NCBI RefSeq assembly: GCF_029360705.1
Contig: NZ_JARKMX010000008.1
Span: 3,479,479 to 3,543,478, forward strand
Direction: 5' to 3'
DNA from: Paraflavitalea pollutisoli
Lineage (GTDB): Bacteria > Bacteroidota > Bacteroidia > Chitinophagales > Chitinophagaceae
DNA length: 64,000 nucleotides
How positions within the stretch are numbered: position 1 is the stretch's first letter; every line of letters starts with the position of its first letter. The notes beneath the pieces were generated by a model. That model saw nothing but the letters and a program-made list of their open reading frames with translations. It did no database searches and was not told the DNA's origin. Positions 35,791-44,979 of the stretch are shown here, one piece after another. A program made the position numbers and the translations under genes.

Positions 35791-36375
35791 TTAATTCTTT
35801 TTGTGGAGGGCATTGACCTTGGTCTCTTCGATCGGCGGGCCGCCGGGCGTTATGTCGGCATTGTCTACAGGTATGGTCTTGAATTTGTACACCACCGAGG
35901 GGTGATACTTTCCGCCAAAGAGGCCCCAGAGATCATTCGTTTGTTCGTAATTCAGCGAAACGAATTCGGCACGTACTTCTTCCAGACCGGGAGGATAATT
36001 ACCGGGTACTACCGCCGATGTTTTATCGATGCGGGGCTTGCTTTGAAAATACTGCACCACATTCTCCAGCATATCGATGCCCTGGTAAGACTCCGTATCC
36101 TTGGTATAAAAAGTAAACAGACAAATAATATTGAGCCAAACCGGAGGTTTACGATACGTGATCTCATTGTTCACCTTCACGTAATTATCGGGCGCTTTCA
36201 ACATCTTATCTTCTTCGATACTGACGATGCTGATCACAATCTTGTCGGCTGCTGCATTTTTATCGTCGATGATATTATTGAGATTGGCAGCAACGACGAA
36301 ATCACCGTTGGTCCCAATTTTATTCGAGATAAACGTGTTCAGGTCTTTTTTCAGAAAGGCAATGAAAGGGCCCAT
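35791..36375 (-). CDS. DUF4255 tail cap/terminator protein (Afp16-like)
   Basis: About 194 aa, first gene of the eCIS operon. DUF4255 proteins cap the distal end of the tube and sheath. The start at 36375 gives MGPFIAFLKKDLNTFISN, which matches the family's amphipathic first helix; the frame stays open to an ATG at 36408 (11 residues more, MRFSISKRKIT) and I cannot exclude it. Further phrases are KIVISIVSIEEDK, VWLNIICLFTFYTKDTESYQ, LEEVRAEFVSLNYEQTNDLW and YHPSVVYKFKTIPVDN. It is spaced 5 bp from the next gene. Confidence 0.87.
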   Translation of the reverse strand: MGPFIAFLKKDLNTFISNKIGTNGDFVVAANLNNIIDDKNAAADKIVISIVSIEEDKMLKAPDNYVKVNNEITYRKPPVWLNIICLFTFYTKDTESYQGIDMLENVVQYFQSKPRIDKTSAVVPGNYPPGLEEVRAEFVSLNYEQTNDLWGLFGGKYHPSVVYKFKTIPVDNADITPGGPPIEETKVNALHKKN

Positions 36376-36776
36376 TGTAATTTTTCGTTTCGAAATAGAA
36401 AAACGCATCCTGCCACCTGCAATCAGCAGGTGTTCAGCATGGAAGCAATGATGCTCCCCTACAGCAATACAGGAACGTAGCAGCTATACAGGCATAAACG
36501 ACCTGTACGAACAAATGGATGTTTACTTCGGATGATACCAGTGCAAATGATCAGTGAATGATAGTTTCAGAGGGAGTCGGATGGATTGTAACTGGGTTAT
36601 CTACGTATCAGAGCTGGGAAAGGAAAAGGTATGAGAAATTCAATATTTCATCAAATGTCTACGAAACTATTTAAAGCGCCAATACCCAATTCGTGGTATT
36701 TTCTAAAGACACCACAAATAGTTTACCTATTAGTGGTATGCGGCCTTGCGCCAGAACTTTTCTGGGTACATAAAAA
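36376..36776. promoter_or_regulatory. Leader and promoter region of the eCIS operon
   Basis: No convincing gene is present in this 400-bp stretch. CACCTGC at 36414-36420 and GCAGGTG at 36426-36432 form a 7-bp inverted repeat around a 5-nt centre, just upstream of the first gene. A weaker ACAGG/CCTGT inverted pair sits at 36488-36506. No exact TAnnTTTG -7 element was found, so the promoter may be activator dependent or lie farther upstream. Confidence 0.4.
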
Positions 36777-36803
36777 GGTCCCGGCCTTTACCGGGACCTC
36801 CCA
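36777..36803 (-). terminator. Terminator after the 36811-37345 remnant
   Basis: GGTCCCGG at 36777-36784 pairs with CCGGGACC at 36791-36798 around a 6-nt loop, and on the minus strand CCTTTTTATG follows. It lies 8 bp past the stop of the degraded frame, so it terminated that gene. Confidence 0.8.
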
Positions 36804-36810
36804 ACCTTCA

Positions 36811-37345
36811 TTACCATCTCAATTTGTAGTAGGTGTTGTAGTTTGGATACTGTATCCAGGGGCCAATGGCTCCATTGGCATTGTTACGCGTCCACAACGT
36901 GTACGAAACAGGTAGCTTCTTTTCATACTTCATATCGCGGTACTCCTGGTCATGGAAGCGGACATAACCTGAATCGGTTCTGCCATAAAAGCTAATCTTC
37001 ACGGGATTGTTGGCTGCAATGGGTTCAAACAACAGCAATCCAAACAATTCATTGGTCGTCGTCGGCACCACCCGCATATTACGCCAGGTAGTGTAGGGAT
37101 TGTCTTTGTTGTCGTAGGTAATTCGACCTTGATCTCTGGTTCGCCTGGTGCAGTGGCTTTTGTATTCGCGGCGGAAGGATCTGTATGATAATAATTAGCC
37201 CACTTGTAGTTGGGTGAATTCCCTTCATAAGCATAGGTAACATAACTGTACTGGCAGGGAGTGAACAGGCATGTTAGCGATCAGTACCCCCGTTCGCCGG
37301 CCATTTGCACCGGAGCTACCGCAATAAGCAATACCTGCATACAAC
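36811..37345 (-). pseudogene. Frameshifted remnant of an unknown protein
   Basis: Coding-like sequence is spread over three minus-strand frames. The most downstream frame (ATG 37077 in the open frame, but no good start) reads RITYDNKDNPYTTWRNMRVV and ends in NTYYKLRW. Its continuation upstream is in another frame (CQYSYVTYAYEGNSPNYKWA and PEIKV), with the jump near 37125. A third frame before 37255 reads LLYAGIAYCGSSGANGR. The pieces join into one protein with at least two frameshifts. The product is unknown; the aromatic, strand-rich tail suggests an extracellular protein. No intact start codon or signal peptide is left. Confidence 0.6.
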
Positions 37346-37380
37346 AATGCCTCCCGTTATTACAGGAGGCATTTTCTTTT
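37346..37380. terminator. Terminator hairpin downstream of the small lipoprotein gene
   Basis: AATGCCTCC at 37346-37354 pairs with GGAGGCATT at 37365-37373 around a 10-nt loop. The stronger T-tract (TTCTTTTT) is on the plus strand. On the minus strand it follows the lipoprotein stop at 37400 by 20 bp with only GTTGT after it, so it may serve the minus strand inefficiently. Confidence 0.6.
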
Positions 37381-37399
37381 TATACAAGCTATCGTAGAA

Positions 37400-37870
37400 T
37401 CATTTGCTGAGGTACACACGCCGGAAATACTGCCCGCCATTAGCGCCTACCTTCGACCACTGAAAAGTAAAGGCATTGGCCGTCAACGTAACGATCCGGG
37501 CCGTATCATGTACCAGCATATCTTTTACCACCAGGCGGTTGTTGGTAAACAGCTCATAAGTGGAGCTATACGTATTTTGATTGGCGTGAACGACTACCGC
37601 ACCCGTACTATTGAACTTCCAATAATCCTCCGACTTACCCATATATACACCGGGCGTGGGATATAAGGTCAACCCATTCTCTATAAAAAAATAATTTCCA
37701 ATGTTGGTGGAGGAATCTTTTACAACCTTCCAGTCCGCCTGAACCAGGGCTATCGAATCAGTAAAGGTGGGCGTTCCGGTTGTTTGCACCTCGGGATCTT
37801 TGGTGCAGGCCGTTAACAACGTGATGGTCGTAACAAAAACTATAGCAGATAATAATACGGCTGGTCGCAT
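37400..37870 (-). CDS. Small lipoprotein, lipocalin-like
   Basis: A 156-aa lipoprotein. The signal peptide ends in LLTAC (Cys22) followed by Thr-Lys-Asp. The mature part has a WKVV opening strand, an SEDYWKFN strand and regular beta-strands (VTLTANAFTFQWSKVG), the layout of small lipocalin-like Bacteroidota lipoproteins. The ligand is unknown. It is a single gene with its own terminator, 90 bp from the LuxR-type regulator on the same strand. Confidence 0.75.
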   Translation of the reverse strand: MRPAVLLSAIVFVTTITLLTACTKDPEVQTTGTPTFTDSIALVQADWKVVKDSSTNIGNYFFIENGLTLYPTPGVYMGKSEDYWKFNSTGAVVVHANQNTYSSTYELFTNNRLVVKDMLVHDTARIVTLTANAFTFQWSKVGANGGQYFRRVYLSK

Positions 37871-37959
37871 ATCGTGAGTTGTTGCTTGAAACTACGATAT
37901 TCCACAATTCCCGGCTATCCAATCTTTAATTCCCATCCGCAATATCGACCATCCGCCGT

Positions 37960-38757
37960 TTAAATCAACCCCATGCGCTCGGCGATCTTACAGGCTTCCA
38001 ATGAATTGGACACCTGCAGCTTCTCGAAGATATTCTGCCGGTGCCGGTTAACGGTATGCTGGCTGATGGATAGTTTCGCGGCGATCTCCTTACTCCTGCT
38101 CCCTTCCCGGATCAAGGAAAGCACTTCCTTCTCACGCCAGCTCAGCAAGCTGTACACCTGCTCTTTACCCGTTTCCACGACCCTGCCACGGCGTGTATTC
38201 ACGATCAATCCCTCTGCCGGTTCCAGGTGGCTGGCTTCCATATACAGCGTATACAGGCACAAGGCCAGGCGGATACTGCCATCATCGGCACCGGATATAT
38301 AGAACAGGCGGTGACGTATGGCCCGGTACTGGCCATTACAATCCTGCATACGCAGGCGACATATCAATTGGTAATCGGATCGCTCCCCGACAGGCAACTT
38401 TTTCATCAGGTGAAAGAATTGCAATTCCAGGCTGTGCTTAACCAGCAGGTCGTCCGGATGTATGCGATCGAGCAACTCACGCTCCCAGATCGATTCTATC
38501 ACCTGCCCGTCCTGCAAACCGGGCATGCCCCATTCGGCCGCAATACCATTGTGATAGATATAACTTCTGTTGGCATGCATATCACTCAATACACTGATGG
38601 CATTTTCCATCCCAGCATACAGCCGGGCGACCGACTGGCCCAGCTGCAAATAGCCATTGGCATCGGCAGCACCGGTAAACGACTGCAGCAGCAGCGTATC
38701 ATTGAGTGTATAGTACAGATTGTTCAATCCCTCCGCGAAATGGCTGTTTTTAACCAT
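37960..38757 (-). CDS. LuxR-family transcriptional regulator with PAS-like sensor
   Basis: A 265-aa regulator. The C-terminal HTH is at about 203-265: LSWREKEVLSLIREGSRSKE, then ISQHTVNRHRQNIFEKLQVS, with the usual recognition helix. The N-terminal part has a PAS-3-like fold (RIHPDDL and YQLICRLRMQDCNGQYRAI), so it may sense a small ligand or redox state rather than a phosphoryl group; no receiver Asp is seen. Its target is unknown. It lies divergent to the DUF1349 gene by about 105 bp and 1.6 kb downstream of the eCIS operon start. Confidence 0.9.
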   Translation of the reverse strand: MVKNSHFAEGLNNLYYTLNDTLLLQSFTGAADANGYLQLGQSVARLYAGMENAISVLSDMHANRSYIYHNGIAAEWGMPGLQDGQVIESIWERELLDRIHPDDLLVKHSLELQFFHLMKKLPVGERSDYQLICRLRMQDCNGQYRAIRHRLFYISGADDGSIRLALCLYTLYMEASHLEPAEGLIVNTRRGRVVETGKEQVYSLLSWREKEVLSLIREGSRSKEIAAKLSISQHTVNRHRQNIFEKLQVSNSLEACKIAERMGLI

Positions 38758-38862
38758 TGGGCACTGTTCCGGCAGGCAGTAGTTTTGCCGCGAGAAACAG
38801 ACCGGCTGGCAGGTCCATGTTGCCGGTAAAACTAAGTAATTACACCATAACCATCATTGAGT

Positions 38863-39525
38863 ATGAAAATGTTATCCCGTTGGGTGGCCATGGCTGGCTT
38901 GTTGACCGCACAGGCCGCAGCTGCCCAAAGCCTCGAAAAAATGCAATGGTTCAATGAACCTGCCAAATGGAGTATCAAAGACAAAGCCCTGAAAGTATCC
39001 GTCACCCCGCAAACCGATTACTGGCGGATTTCTCATTATGGCTTTACGGTGGATGATGCACCTTTTTACTATGCCACGTATGGCGGAGAGTTTGAAGTGA
39101 AGGTAAAGTTGACCGGCCAATACAAAGCACGCTTTGACCAGATGGGACTGATGATCCGGATCGACGAGCAAAACTATATCAAGACCGGCATAGAATTCGT
39201 GGATGGCAAATTCAACGTCAGCACCGTAGTGACGAATAAAACCAGCGATTGGAGCGTCATGCCGCTGGAAAAAGCACCACCCTTCATTTGGGTCAAAGCC
39301 ATCAGAAGACTGGATGCCGTGGAGATCTTCTTCTCCTACGATGATAAGACCTACACCATGACCCGCAATGCGCCCCTCAAAGACAATACACCCGTCATGG
39401 TAGGATTGATGGCTGCCTCGCCCGATGGACAGGGCTTCGAAGCCACTTTTGAACAGTTTACCGTGACACACCTGCCCGACCTGCGCCGGCAGGAATGGCT
39501 AAAAGCCAACACACCCGCGAAGTAA
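38863..39525 (+). CDS. DUF1349 domain protein, secreted
   Basis: About 220 aa. I chose the ATG at 38863 (MKMLSRWVAMAGLLTAQAAA) over the upstream TTG frame start at 38857; it gives a clean signal peptide ending AAAAQ. The mature part is a concanavalin-A-like beta-sandwich of the DUF1349 family (MQWFNEPAKWSIKDKALKVS, DYWRISHYGF, GLMIRIDEQNYIKTGIEFVD), which often binds sugars. Likely periplasmic or extracellular. The gene is alone and is followed by a strong bidirectional terminator. Confidence 0.88.
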   Translation: MKMLSRWVAMAGLLTAQAAAAQSLEKMQWFNEPAKWSIKDKALKVSVTPQTDYWRISHYGFTVDDAPFYYATYGGEFEVKVKLTGQYKARFDQMGLMIRIDEQNYIKTGIEFVDGKFNVSTVVTNKTSDWSVMPLEKAPPFIWVKAIRRLDAVEIFFSYDDKTYTMTRNAPLKDNTPVMVGLMAASPDGQGFEATFEQFTVTHLPDLRRQEWLKANTPAK

Positions 39526-39535
39526 GTATAGCCAT

Positions 39536-39566
39536 AAAAAAACCTCCCGTAGACACGGGAGGTTTT
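39536..39566. terminator. Bidirectional terminator between DUF1349 and GH128 genes
   Basis: AAAACCTCCCGT at 39539-39550 pairs with ACGGGAGGTTTT at 39555-39566, a 12-bp stem with a 4-nt loop. A-rich and T-rich ends lie on both sides, so it serves both convergent genes (stops at 39525 and 39592). Confidence 0.85.
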
Positions 39567-39591
39567 GATTGCTATATAAACATATAAACTA

Positions 39592-42500
39592 CTATTCTTT
39601 AAAGAGCTTCCGGCTCACCTGGTGGGCACCATCGCTGACGATCAGCTGGTACACACCGGCAGGCAGATGCCCCATCGGTAACTGACAGGCCGTTCCCTTG
39701 AGCGTAGCCTGCGTCACCAACACCCCCACCGCATTGAACAACCTGATCTGCGCACCAGTCCCTACGCCGTCCACGCGGATGTTGACATGATCACGCACCG
39801 GGTTGGGATAAATACCCGTGATTGATAAGGCTCCTGCAGGTGCTCCGGCACGCGGGGTGGTACCACCAGTCAACAAGGCATTGGATGGCTCCACGCCAGC
39901 GATCAACGCTCCTTTGTAGTAAACAGTGATCCGCTCATTGAGTGCTAATGAACCCGGTATCGTATAGGAGTGATCGTCTGCCTGATTGAAAACAGCCCAA
40001 TCGTTCTTAGCGATCCGGAACTGGATATTGCCCGTATTACACAAAGGATAAAAACGACCGGCAGCAGCGGAGAAGCCCAATTCCAGGTAGGCATCGGCAC
40101 CGGCCAGTGGTTCGGGCAACCTGGTAAAGGTGCTCGTGACGTTATTGGCGCCCAACTGCGCGTAGTCGATCCAGCGGTTCAAGGGCACATTGCTCTCGGC
40201 GGTAAACCAGTAACGCACCGTGATGTCTTTGTAATCGAGCGCCACATTGCCTGTATTGTTGATGATCAGCGTGGCACTGATGCTGTTGTTACCAGCTTGC
40301 TTATTGGCAGCCAGCACCGCCAGGTTCACCTGCGCGGTCGCCGCTAATGGTGCTGTACCTGCAATCAACCGACCATTGCGGTATACGGTAATGTGCTCGT
40401 TCGAAGCATAGGTGGTATTGGCTGCATAAGAATGATCGTCGCTTTCACTAAAAAGCCCCCAGTTGGTATTGCCAGCCCTTGATTGTATCACGCCGCTATT
40501 GCCCCCTGCCGCCAACAAACCCGCACTGGCATCAAACCGATACTCGATGTATCCATAGGCACCGAGGTAGGGCATAGGCAGTGACTTGTATTGCGCCTGC
40601 ACTTTATTGCCCAGTGTTGCATAGTCGATCCAGGTATTGATACCGGTGTAGTTTTCGGGCGTGATCCAGTAGCGGGCCGTCAACTCACCATACGACAAGG
40701 CTACCGTATCGAGGTTCACCAGTTTCAGGTAAGGACGAAGGCTATTGCCGGTGGTATTGGCGCCATTACCGTTGAGGTGATCGACCCGCAGGTGATACGG
40801 CAATACATTCAATAGTCGACTGGCGCTGGCTTCCTGGTATTGTTCATTGCCAGCCTGCTGCGCGGTGATGAGGGCGCTGCCTGCCGCCTTCACCGTTACT
40901 GTACCGGTGGCGTCGACAACAGCAATGCTGGTATCGGCGCTTGTATAGGTAAGCGGTAAACCGGTACTGGCACTGGCTGTGACCACGAAATCGGCATCGC
41001 CCGGGCGACGGGCATCCATCGGAGCCAGTGTGATCAATTGGTATTTAAGCGGCTCCTGTCCATTGGCCAACAGTGCCACTTCCGCATCGTTCATGCCATA
41101 GCTATAGATGCGCGCATCATCATATTGGTGATCACAATATGGATCGTTGGGGAATTGAGAGCGACCAAAATAGTTGTTGCGGGTACTGCCCATCTGCGAC
41201 GGCTTTACGGTAGCAGCACTATCCCGGTATTGCAACTGGCCATTTACATACAGCTTAAATACATTCCCTTGCTGGCTGATCGCCACATGCACCCACTCGT
41301 TGAGGGGCATGGCGTAAGGAATATACCGGTCGTAGGTACCCGCGGGGCAGGTGATCTTATACCGTACCTGGTTGTTGTTGATGCGGGGCACCAGCACCAT
41401 GAAAGTGCCGGCATCATTGCCAAAATCAAATAGCCGGGTATTGTTAGCCTGGTTCGCGGGCAGTTTGATCCAGCTCGCGATCGTGAAGTCGTTGATGGTT
41501 TGCAGCACGCCTTCCGGCAATTGTACATACGATTTGGCAGCAACGGTCAATCCCACGCCACCGGTAGCACTGTCCTTACCAGCTACCCAGCCAGCTCCCG
41601 CATTCAATGTACCATGATAGGCACCCCAAACATCCTCAGCCAACGAACCGGTTGCTTCATTGAATGCAATGTGCAGGTGCTGACCAAAGATGGGTATACC
41701 CGCTAGTTCACTGCTAGCAGGACCAGTACCAGCTGCATTGACTGCAATGATCTTATAATGATAAGTATGATCGTTCACGACATTGGTATCGGCGTACCGG
41801 ACTGCATTCAGATTTGTAGCCAGGGTTGTATACAAGCCACTGACAGCATCAGCCCGTTGTATTTCATAGCGAGCATCATACATAAAATCCCAACTGAGGG
41901 TAATACGTCGGTCGCCCGAAGCGATTCGCGGCTTCACCACCATACCAGGCGCTACCAGTGGCTGCGTCGTTAGCGGCAGTACGGTCGAGTTAGCACTTTC
42001 ACCCGCCGAGTTGAGGGTCGTCACCACATAGTAGTAGGTAGTAGCAGACGCGAGTGTCGAATCGAAATAAGTGAGCTGACTGGTTCTGCCCAGGATGGTC
42101 TCAAAGGGACCTGCCGCAGACAAACCTCTTTTCAGGTTGTAAGACCGTACATTGGTACCAGTATTCCAGACAAGCTTTACCTGGTTGGATGCCAGCACCT
42201 CGCCTGTGAGCGACGAAGGCGGCACCGGCGTTGCGTCGCGCTGCACCACGTATGGGGCGCTGTAGACAAATTGAATACCGTCGCGACCGATCGCTTTGAT
42301 GCGATAAGTTGCTTTCGTGGCAACACTATCTACAAAAACAAGGTCGCTGCCTGCTGCATAACCCGTGTCAGTATGGATGCCCACAAAAGCCGTATCTAAA
42401 CCGTCCAGCTTACGCTCCAGCACATAGCCTGAACCTGTTTCTCCATTCAGGTCTTTGTATCCCAAGGTTACCTTGGTGTAATCTGCTTCATCGATCACGC

Positions 42501-44979
42501 CGGTGATCGGAGGTGCCACCAGTTTCCAGTTGTGCACAAAAGCCTGTCCGGGCGTATAGGCAAAATTGGAGCGGTTGGCAGCATAGTATTTACCAGCCTT
42601 GGTCAGCGTATCTGCCAGCACCATGGCCCGTTTGTTCTCTACCCAGTTGTAGATGGAATACCGTTCTACAAACGACGTGGTATCCAGTACTTCCAGGATC
42701 CCCTTGAGGTCGTTGTATTGTTTTTCGAACTGCGCGGTGGGGTCCGAAGGCCAGGCCTCTCCCGTCCAGTTGGCGCCGTTGTTCCATTCCGTGATCCATA
42801 ACGGACGCTTTACCCGATCATAGATCGCTTTTAGTCCGCTGTACCATTGCGCCGGGGTGCGACTGTTCCAATAACAATGTACCGCCACGAAATCGACCCG
42901 GTAGTTGAGCGAATCACATTTCGCGAGGAAATCAGTTATCCAGTTGTTGGATGGATTGGCTGGTGAGGGAGAACCAATCCGCAATCCCGACTTCATCATT
43001 TCCGGCCATTGCTGAATGGCGGTAGCGACAGACATATTGGCCTGGTCGGCCTGGTCGGGCTCATTAAAACCGAGCAAGGTATTGGAATTGTTCTTGCTGT
43101 TGATATCGGCCCAGCCCGGCCAGCCGGCATTGTGACGGATCAACGCATAATCATAATCGGCTGTTGGTGTACCACCAATATTCCAGTCATAGAACCAGGT
43201 GGAGTTGGTCAGTGATACCGGCAGGCCACCACCGGCCCAGCCTTTCTTCGACACCCAATTCCATTTAAACACCCGGATGAAGGACACGGTATTATCGAGT
43301 CCCTGCGGCATGGTGTTCACCACCAGATCACTGTCGTTGGCAATGAACACGCGGCTATAGCCGGAGCCATCCGGGTTGTTGGCCAGCGTAGCCATATAGC
43401 CCCGGCGCAAGCGGAATGAGCGAACGCTGTTGTCGAACGTAGCCAGGCTATCGTGGTAAGTATTCACGTTGAAAGAGCGGGTATTGCCTGCCAGCCCCGG
43501 CGACGTAAATACCTGCAAGGCCTCGTTGGCGATGAGGTTGCCGTTGGGGATCAGCACGGTTCCATTCTTGTACACGGCCAGCCGGTGGTTGGCATTACCG
43601 GCAGCAGGCGTTCCGTTGATCGTTACCTGATCGAGCCAGTTGGCAGCGACCTGCGAGGGTTTCACATTGTCGAAGAAAAGCCACGCATCGGGATGATCGA
43701 GCGCCACCGTCGAGTTGACCATCGGTGTATAATTACCATTGAGGTGCAGATCGGTTTTACCAGCCACGACGTAATGCGTGTTGAAGCTGGTGATATACGA
43801 AGCAGTCGCCCCGGTAACCGACACCGTTTGCCTTACGCCGGTTTCAATGGCAGCGGGTGCATAGGCCCCTTCTTCGTAGGTAACCGAACTAATGTCCATA
43901 TTCACTGCACCTGCCGGATAGTTCTTGCCAAACAGGAATCTTGGTTCGGCATAAAATTTTCGCAGGGCCAGTTCGGCAATGGAGAAGAGCCCCCAGTCGC
44001 CGGTAAACGTCAGGTAGTAGGTACCCGCCTCCTGGGAGGTGAAGAGAAAGTTTTCCCGTTTCAGCACCCGTGTACCAGTGGTGGCGAAGGTATGGGTAGC
44101 GTACCGGTCGGTGACCGCGGTCGTTTTACCGATCCCCACAGTGATGCTGCGGCCGCTGGTGGCATTGGATACATAAGCGTGCAGCATCGAAAAATCATAC
44201 GCCGTATTGGCTTCCAGGATTACGGGGTAATGATACACCATGCTCTGCACAGGTGCACCATCCCAGCGGATGTATAGTATGCGGCCAATATAAGCGCCGC
44301 CGCCATCGAGTGTATGCGTATTGCTGGTGGCGTTGACGTCCATATAACGCGAACCGCTGGTGCCATTGGCTACATTGAAGAAACCAGACACCGTAGCGCC
44401 GGTGTAGCCCCAGCCATAGTCGGTGGGGCGGCCCGTATTGTTAGGCGCCGTACCCGCCCAGTTGGACAACAACGAAGCGCTGCTGCCATATGGAGGATCA
44501 TTGACCTCGGCCCCGTTCACGATGTCTTTGATCGTTGACAGCGGCTGGGTTTCAATGTAGGCGCCATTCTGGTAGATATGGGCCGAATCGTTGCGAACGG
44601 CTATCCGGAAAACGTGCTGTTCGGCTGCCCGCGACAATGTAATCGGACGGGATGCAGCCAGCGGTGCCGAATAGCGCAGATGGGTGGGATCGAGCGTCAG
44701 GCGCCAGCCACGCATGGCCGAGTTGCGGCCTTCGAGGTCGAGCCCGCGGCCACTGGCCGCATTCACGCGCGCTTTCACCTCGAGGGTATAACTCGGCGGC
44801 AAAGGCATAAACACCGAAACGGTGTCAGCAGCGGTGGCATTGGTAAAGGAGCGGTTGGAAAGTAGGTTTTGCTGAAGCGAGGCTTTCACCGGAAGATTGG
44901 GTGCCTGGGCACGGAGTTGTACCACAGACAGGCACCATAGGCCCCATAGGAGCACGTAGCGCTTTTTACTCATACGCAA
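39592..44979 (-). CDS. GH128-like secreted glucanase with FN3, LamG, two CBM3 and T9SS tail
   Basis: A 1795-aa secreted enzyme. The signal peptide is residues 1-26 (LRAQA). A LamG/ConA-like part spans 40-150 and further beta-sandwiches span 160-340. The catalytic domain of the Glyco_hydro_cc (GH128, endo-beta-1,3-glucanase) type spans about 570-790, with acid/base Glu640 in LLGFNEPDQ and nucleophile Glu731 in PLWITEWNNG. Fibronectin-III-like domains span about 825-1070, a second LamG about 1090-1290, and a Big_2-like Ig (YTSADTSIAVVDATGTVTVK). Two CBM3-like cellulose-binding modules follow, each with a SDDHSY or ADDHSY phrase and a GYIEYRF or AYLELGF phrase. The last 80 residues are a T9SS type A sorting domain (GIYPNPVRDHVNIRVDG). 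A beta-glucan target is likely. Its promoter carries the shared tandem G-tract site. Confidence 0.9.
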   Translation of the reverse strand: MRMSKKRYVLLWGLWCLSVVQLRAQAPNLPVKASLQQNLLSNRSFTNATAADTVSVFMPLPPSYTLEVKARVNAASGRGLDLEGRNSAMRGWRLTLDPTHLRYSAPLAASRPITLSRAAEQHVFRIAVRNDSAHIYQNGAYIETQPLSTIKDIVNGAEVNDPPYGSSASLLSNWAGTAPNNTGRPTDYGWGYTGATVSGFFNVANGTSGSRYMDVNATSNTHTLDGGGAYIGRILYIRWDGAPVQSMVYHYPVILEANTAYDFSMLHAYVSNATSGRSITVGIGKTTAVTDRYATHTFATTGTRVLKRENFLFTSQEAGTYYLTFTGDWGLFSIAELALRKFYAEPRFLFGKNYPAGAVNMDISSVTYEEGAYAPAAIETGVRQTVSVTGATASYITSFNTHYVVAGKTDLHLNGNYTPMVNSTVALDHPDAWLFFDNVKPSQVAANWLDQVTINGTPAAGNANHRLAVYKNGTVLIPNGNLIANEALQVFTSPGLAGNTRSFNVNTYHDSLATFDNSVRSFRLRRGYMATLANNPDGSGYSRVFIANDSDLVVNTMPQGLDNTVSFIRVFKWNWVSKKGWAGGGLPVSLTNSTWFYDWNIGGTPTADYDYALIRHNAGWPGWADINSKNNSNTLLGFNEPDQADQANMSVATAIQQWPEMMKSGLRIGSPSPANPSNNWITDFLAKCDSLNYRVDFVAVHCYWNSRTPAQWYSGLKAIYDRVKRPLWITEWNNGANWTGEAWPSDPTAQFEKQYNDLKGILEVLDTTSFVERYSIYNWVENKRAMVLADTLTKAGKYYAANRSNFAYTPGQAFVHNWKLVAPPITGVIDEADYTKVTLGYKDLNGETGSGYVLERKLDGLDTAFVGIHTDTGYAAGSDLVFVDSVATKATYRIKAIGRDGIQFVYSAPYVVQRDATPVPPSSLTGEVLASNQVKLVWNTGTNVRSYNLKRGLSAAGPFETILGRTSQLTYFDSTLASATTYYYVVTTLNSAGESANSTVLPLTTQPLVAPGMVVKPRIASGDRRITLSWDFMYDARYEIQRADAVSGLYTTLATNLNAVRYADTNVVNDHTYHYKIIAVNAAGTGPASSELAGIPIFGQHLHIAFNEATGSLAEDVWGAYHGTLNAGAGWVAGKDSATGGVGLTVAAKSYVQLPEGVLQTINDFTIASWIKLPANQANNTRLFDFGNDAGTFMVLVPRINNNQVRYKITCPAGTYDRYIPYAMPLNEWVHVAISQQGNVFKLYVNGQLQYRDSAATVKPSQMGSTRNNYFGRSQFPNDPYCDHQYDDARIYSYGMNDAEVALLANGQEPLKYQLITLAPMDARRPGDADFVVTASASTGLPLTYTSADTSIAVVDATGTVTVKAAGSALITAQQAGNEQYQEASASRLLNVLPYHLRVDHLNGNGANTTGNSLRPYLKLVNLDTVALSYGELTARYWITPENYTGINTWIDYATLGNKVQAQYKSLPMPYLGAYGYIEYRFDASAGLLAAGGNSGVIQSRAGNTNWGLFSESDDHSYAANTTYASNEHITVYRNGRLIAGTAPLAATAQVNLAVLAANKQAGNNSISATLIINNTGNVALDYKDITVRYWFTAESNVPLNRWIDYAQLGANNVTSTFTRLPEPLAGADAYLELGFSAAAGRFYPLCNTGNIQFRIAKNDWAVFNQADDHSYTIPGSLALNERITVYYKGALIAGVEPSNALLTGGTTPRAGAPAGALSITGIYPNPVRDHVNIRVDGVGTGAQIRLFNAVGVLVTQATLKGTACQLPMGHLPAGVYQLIVSDGAHQVSRKLFKE

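Noticed and set aside
11263-36408. Integrated phage interpretation of the tail genes
   Set aside because: No capsid, portal, terminase, integrase or lysis genes occur, and the locus is flanked by ordinary metabolic genes without attachment-site repeats that I could see.
36811-37077. 88-codon ORF considered as an intact small gene
   Set aside because: The protein-like sequence continues upstream in other frames, so the ORF is the last part of a frameshifted gene.
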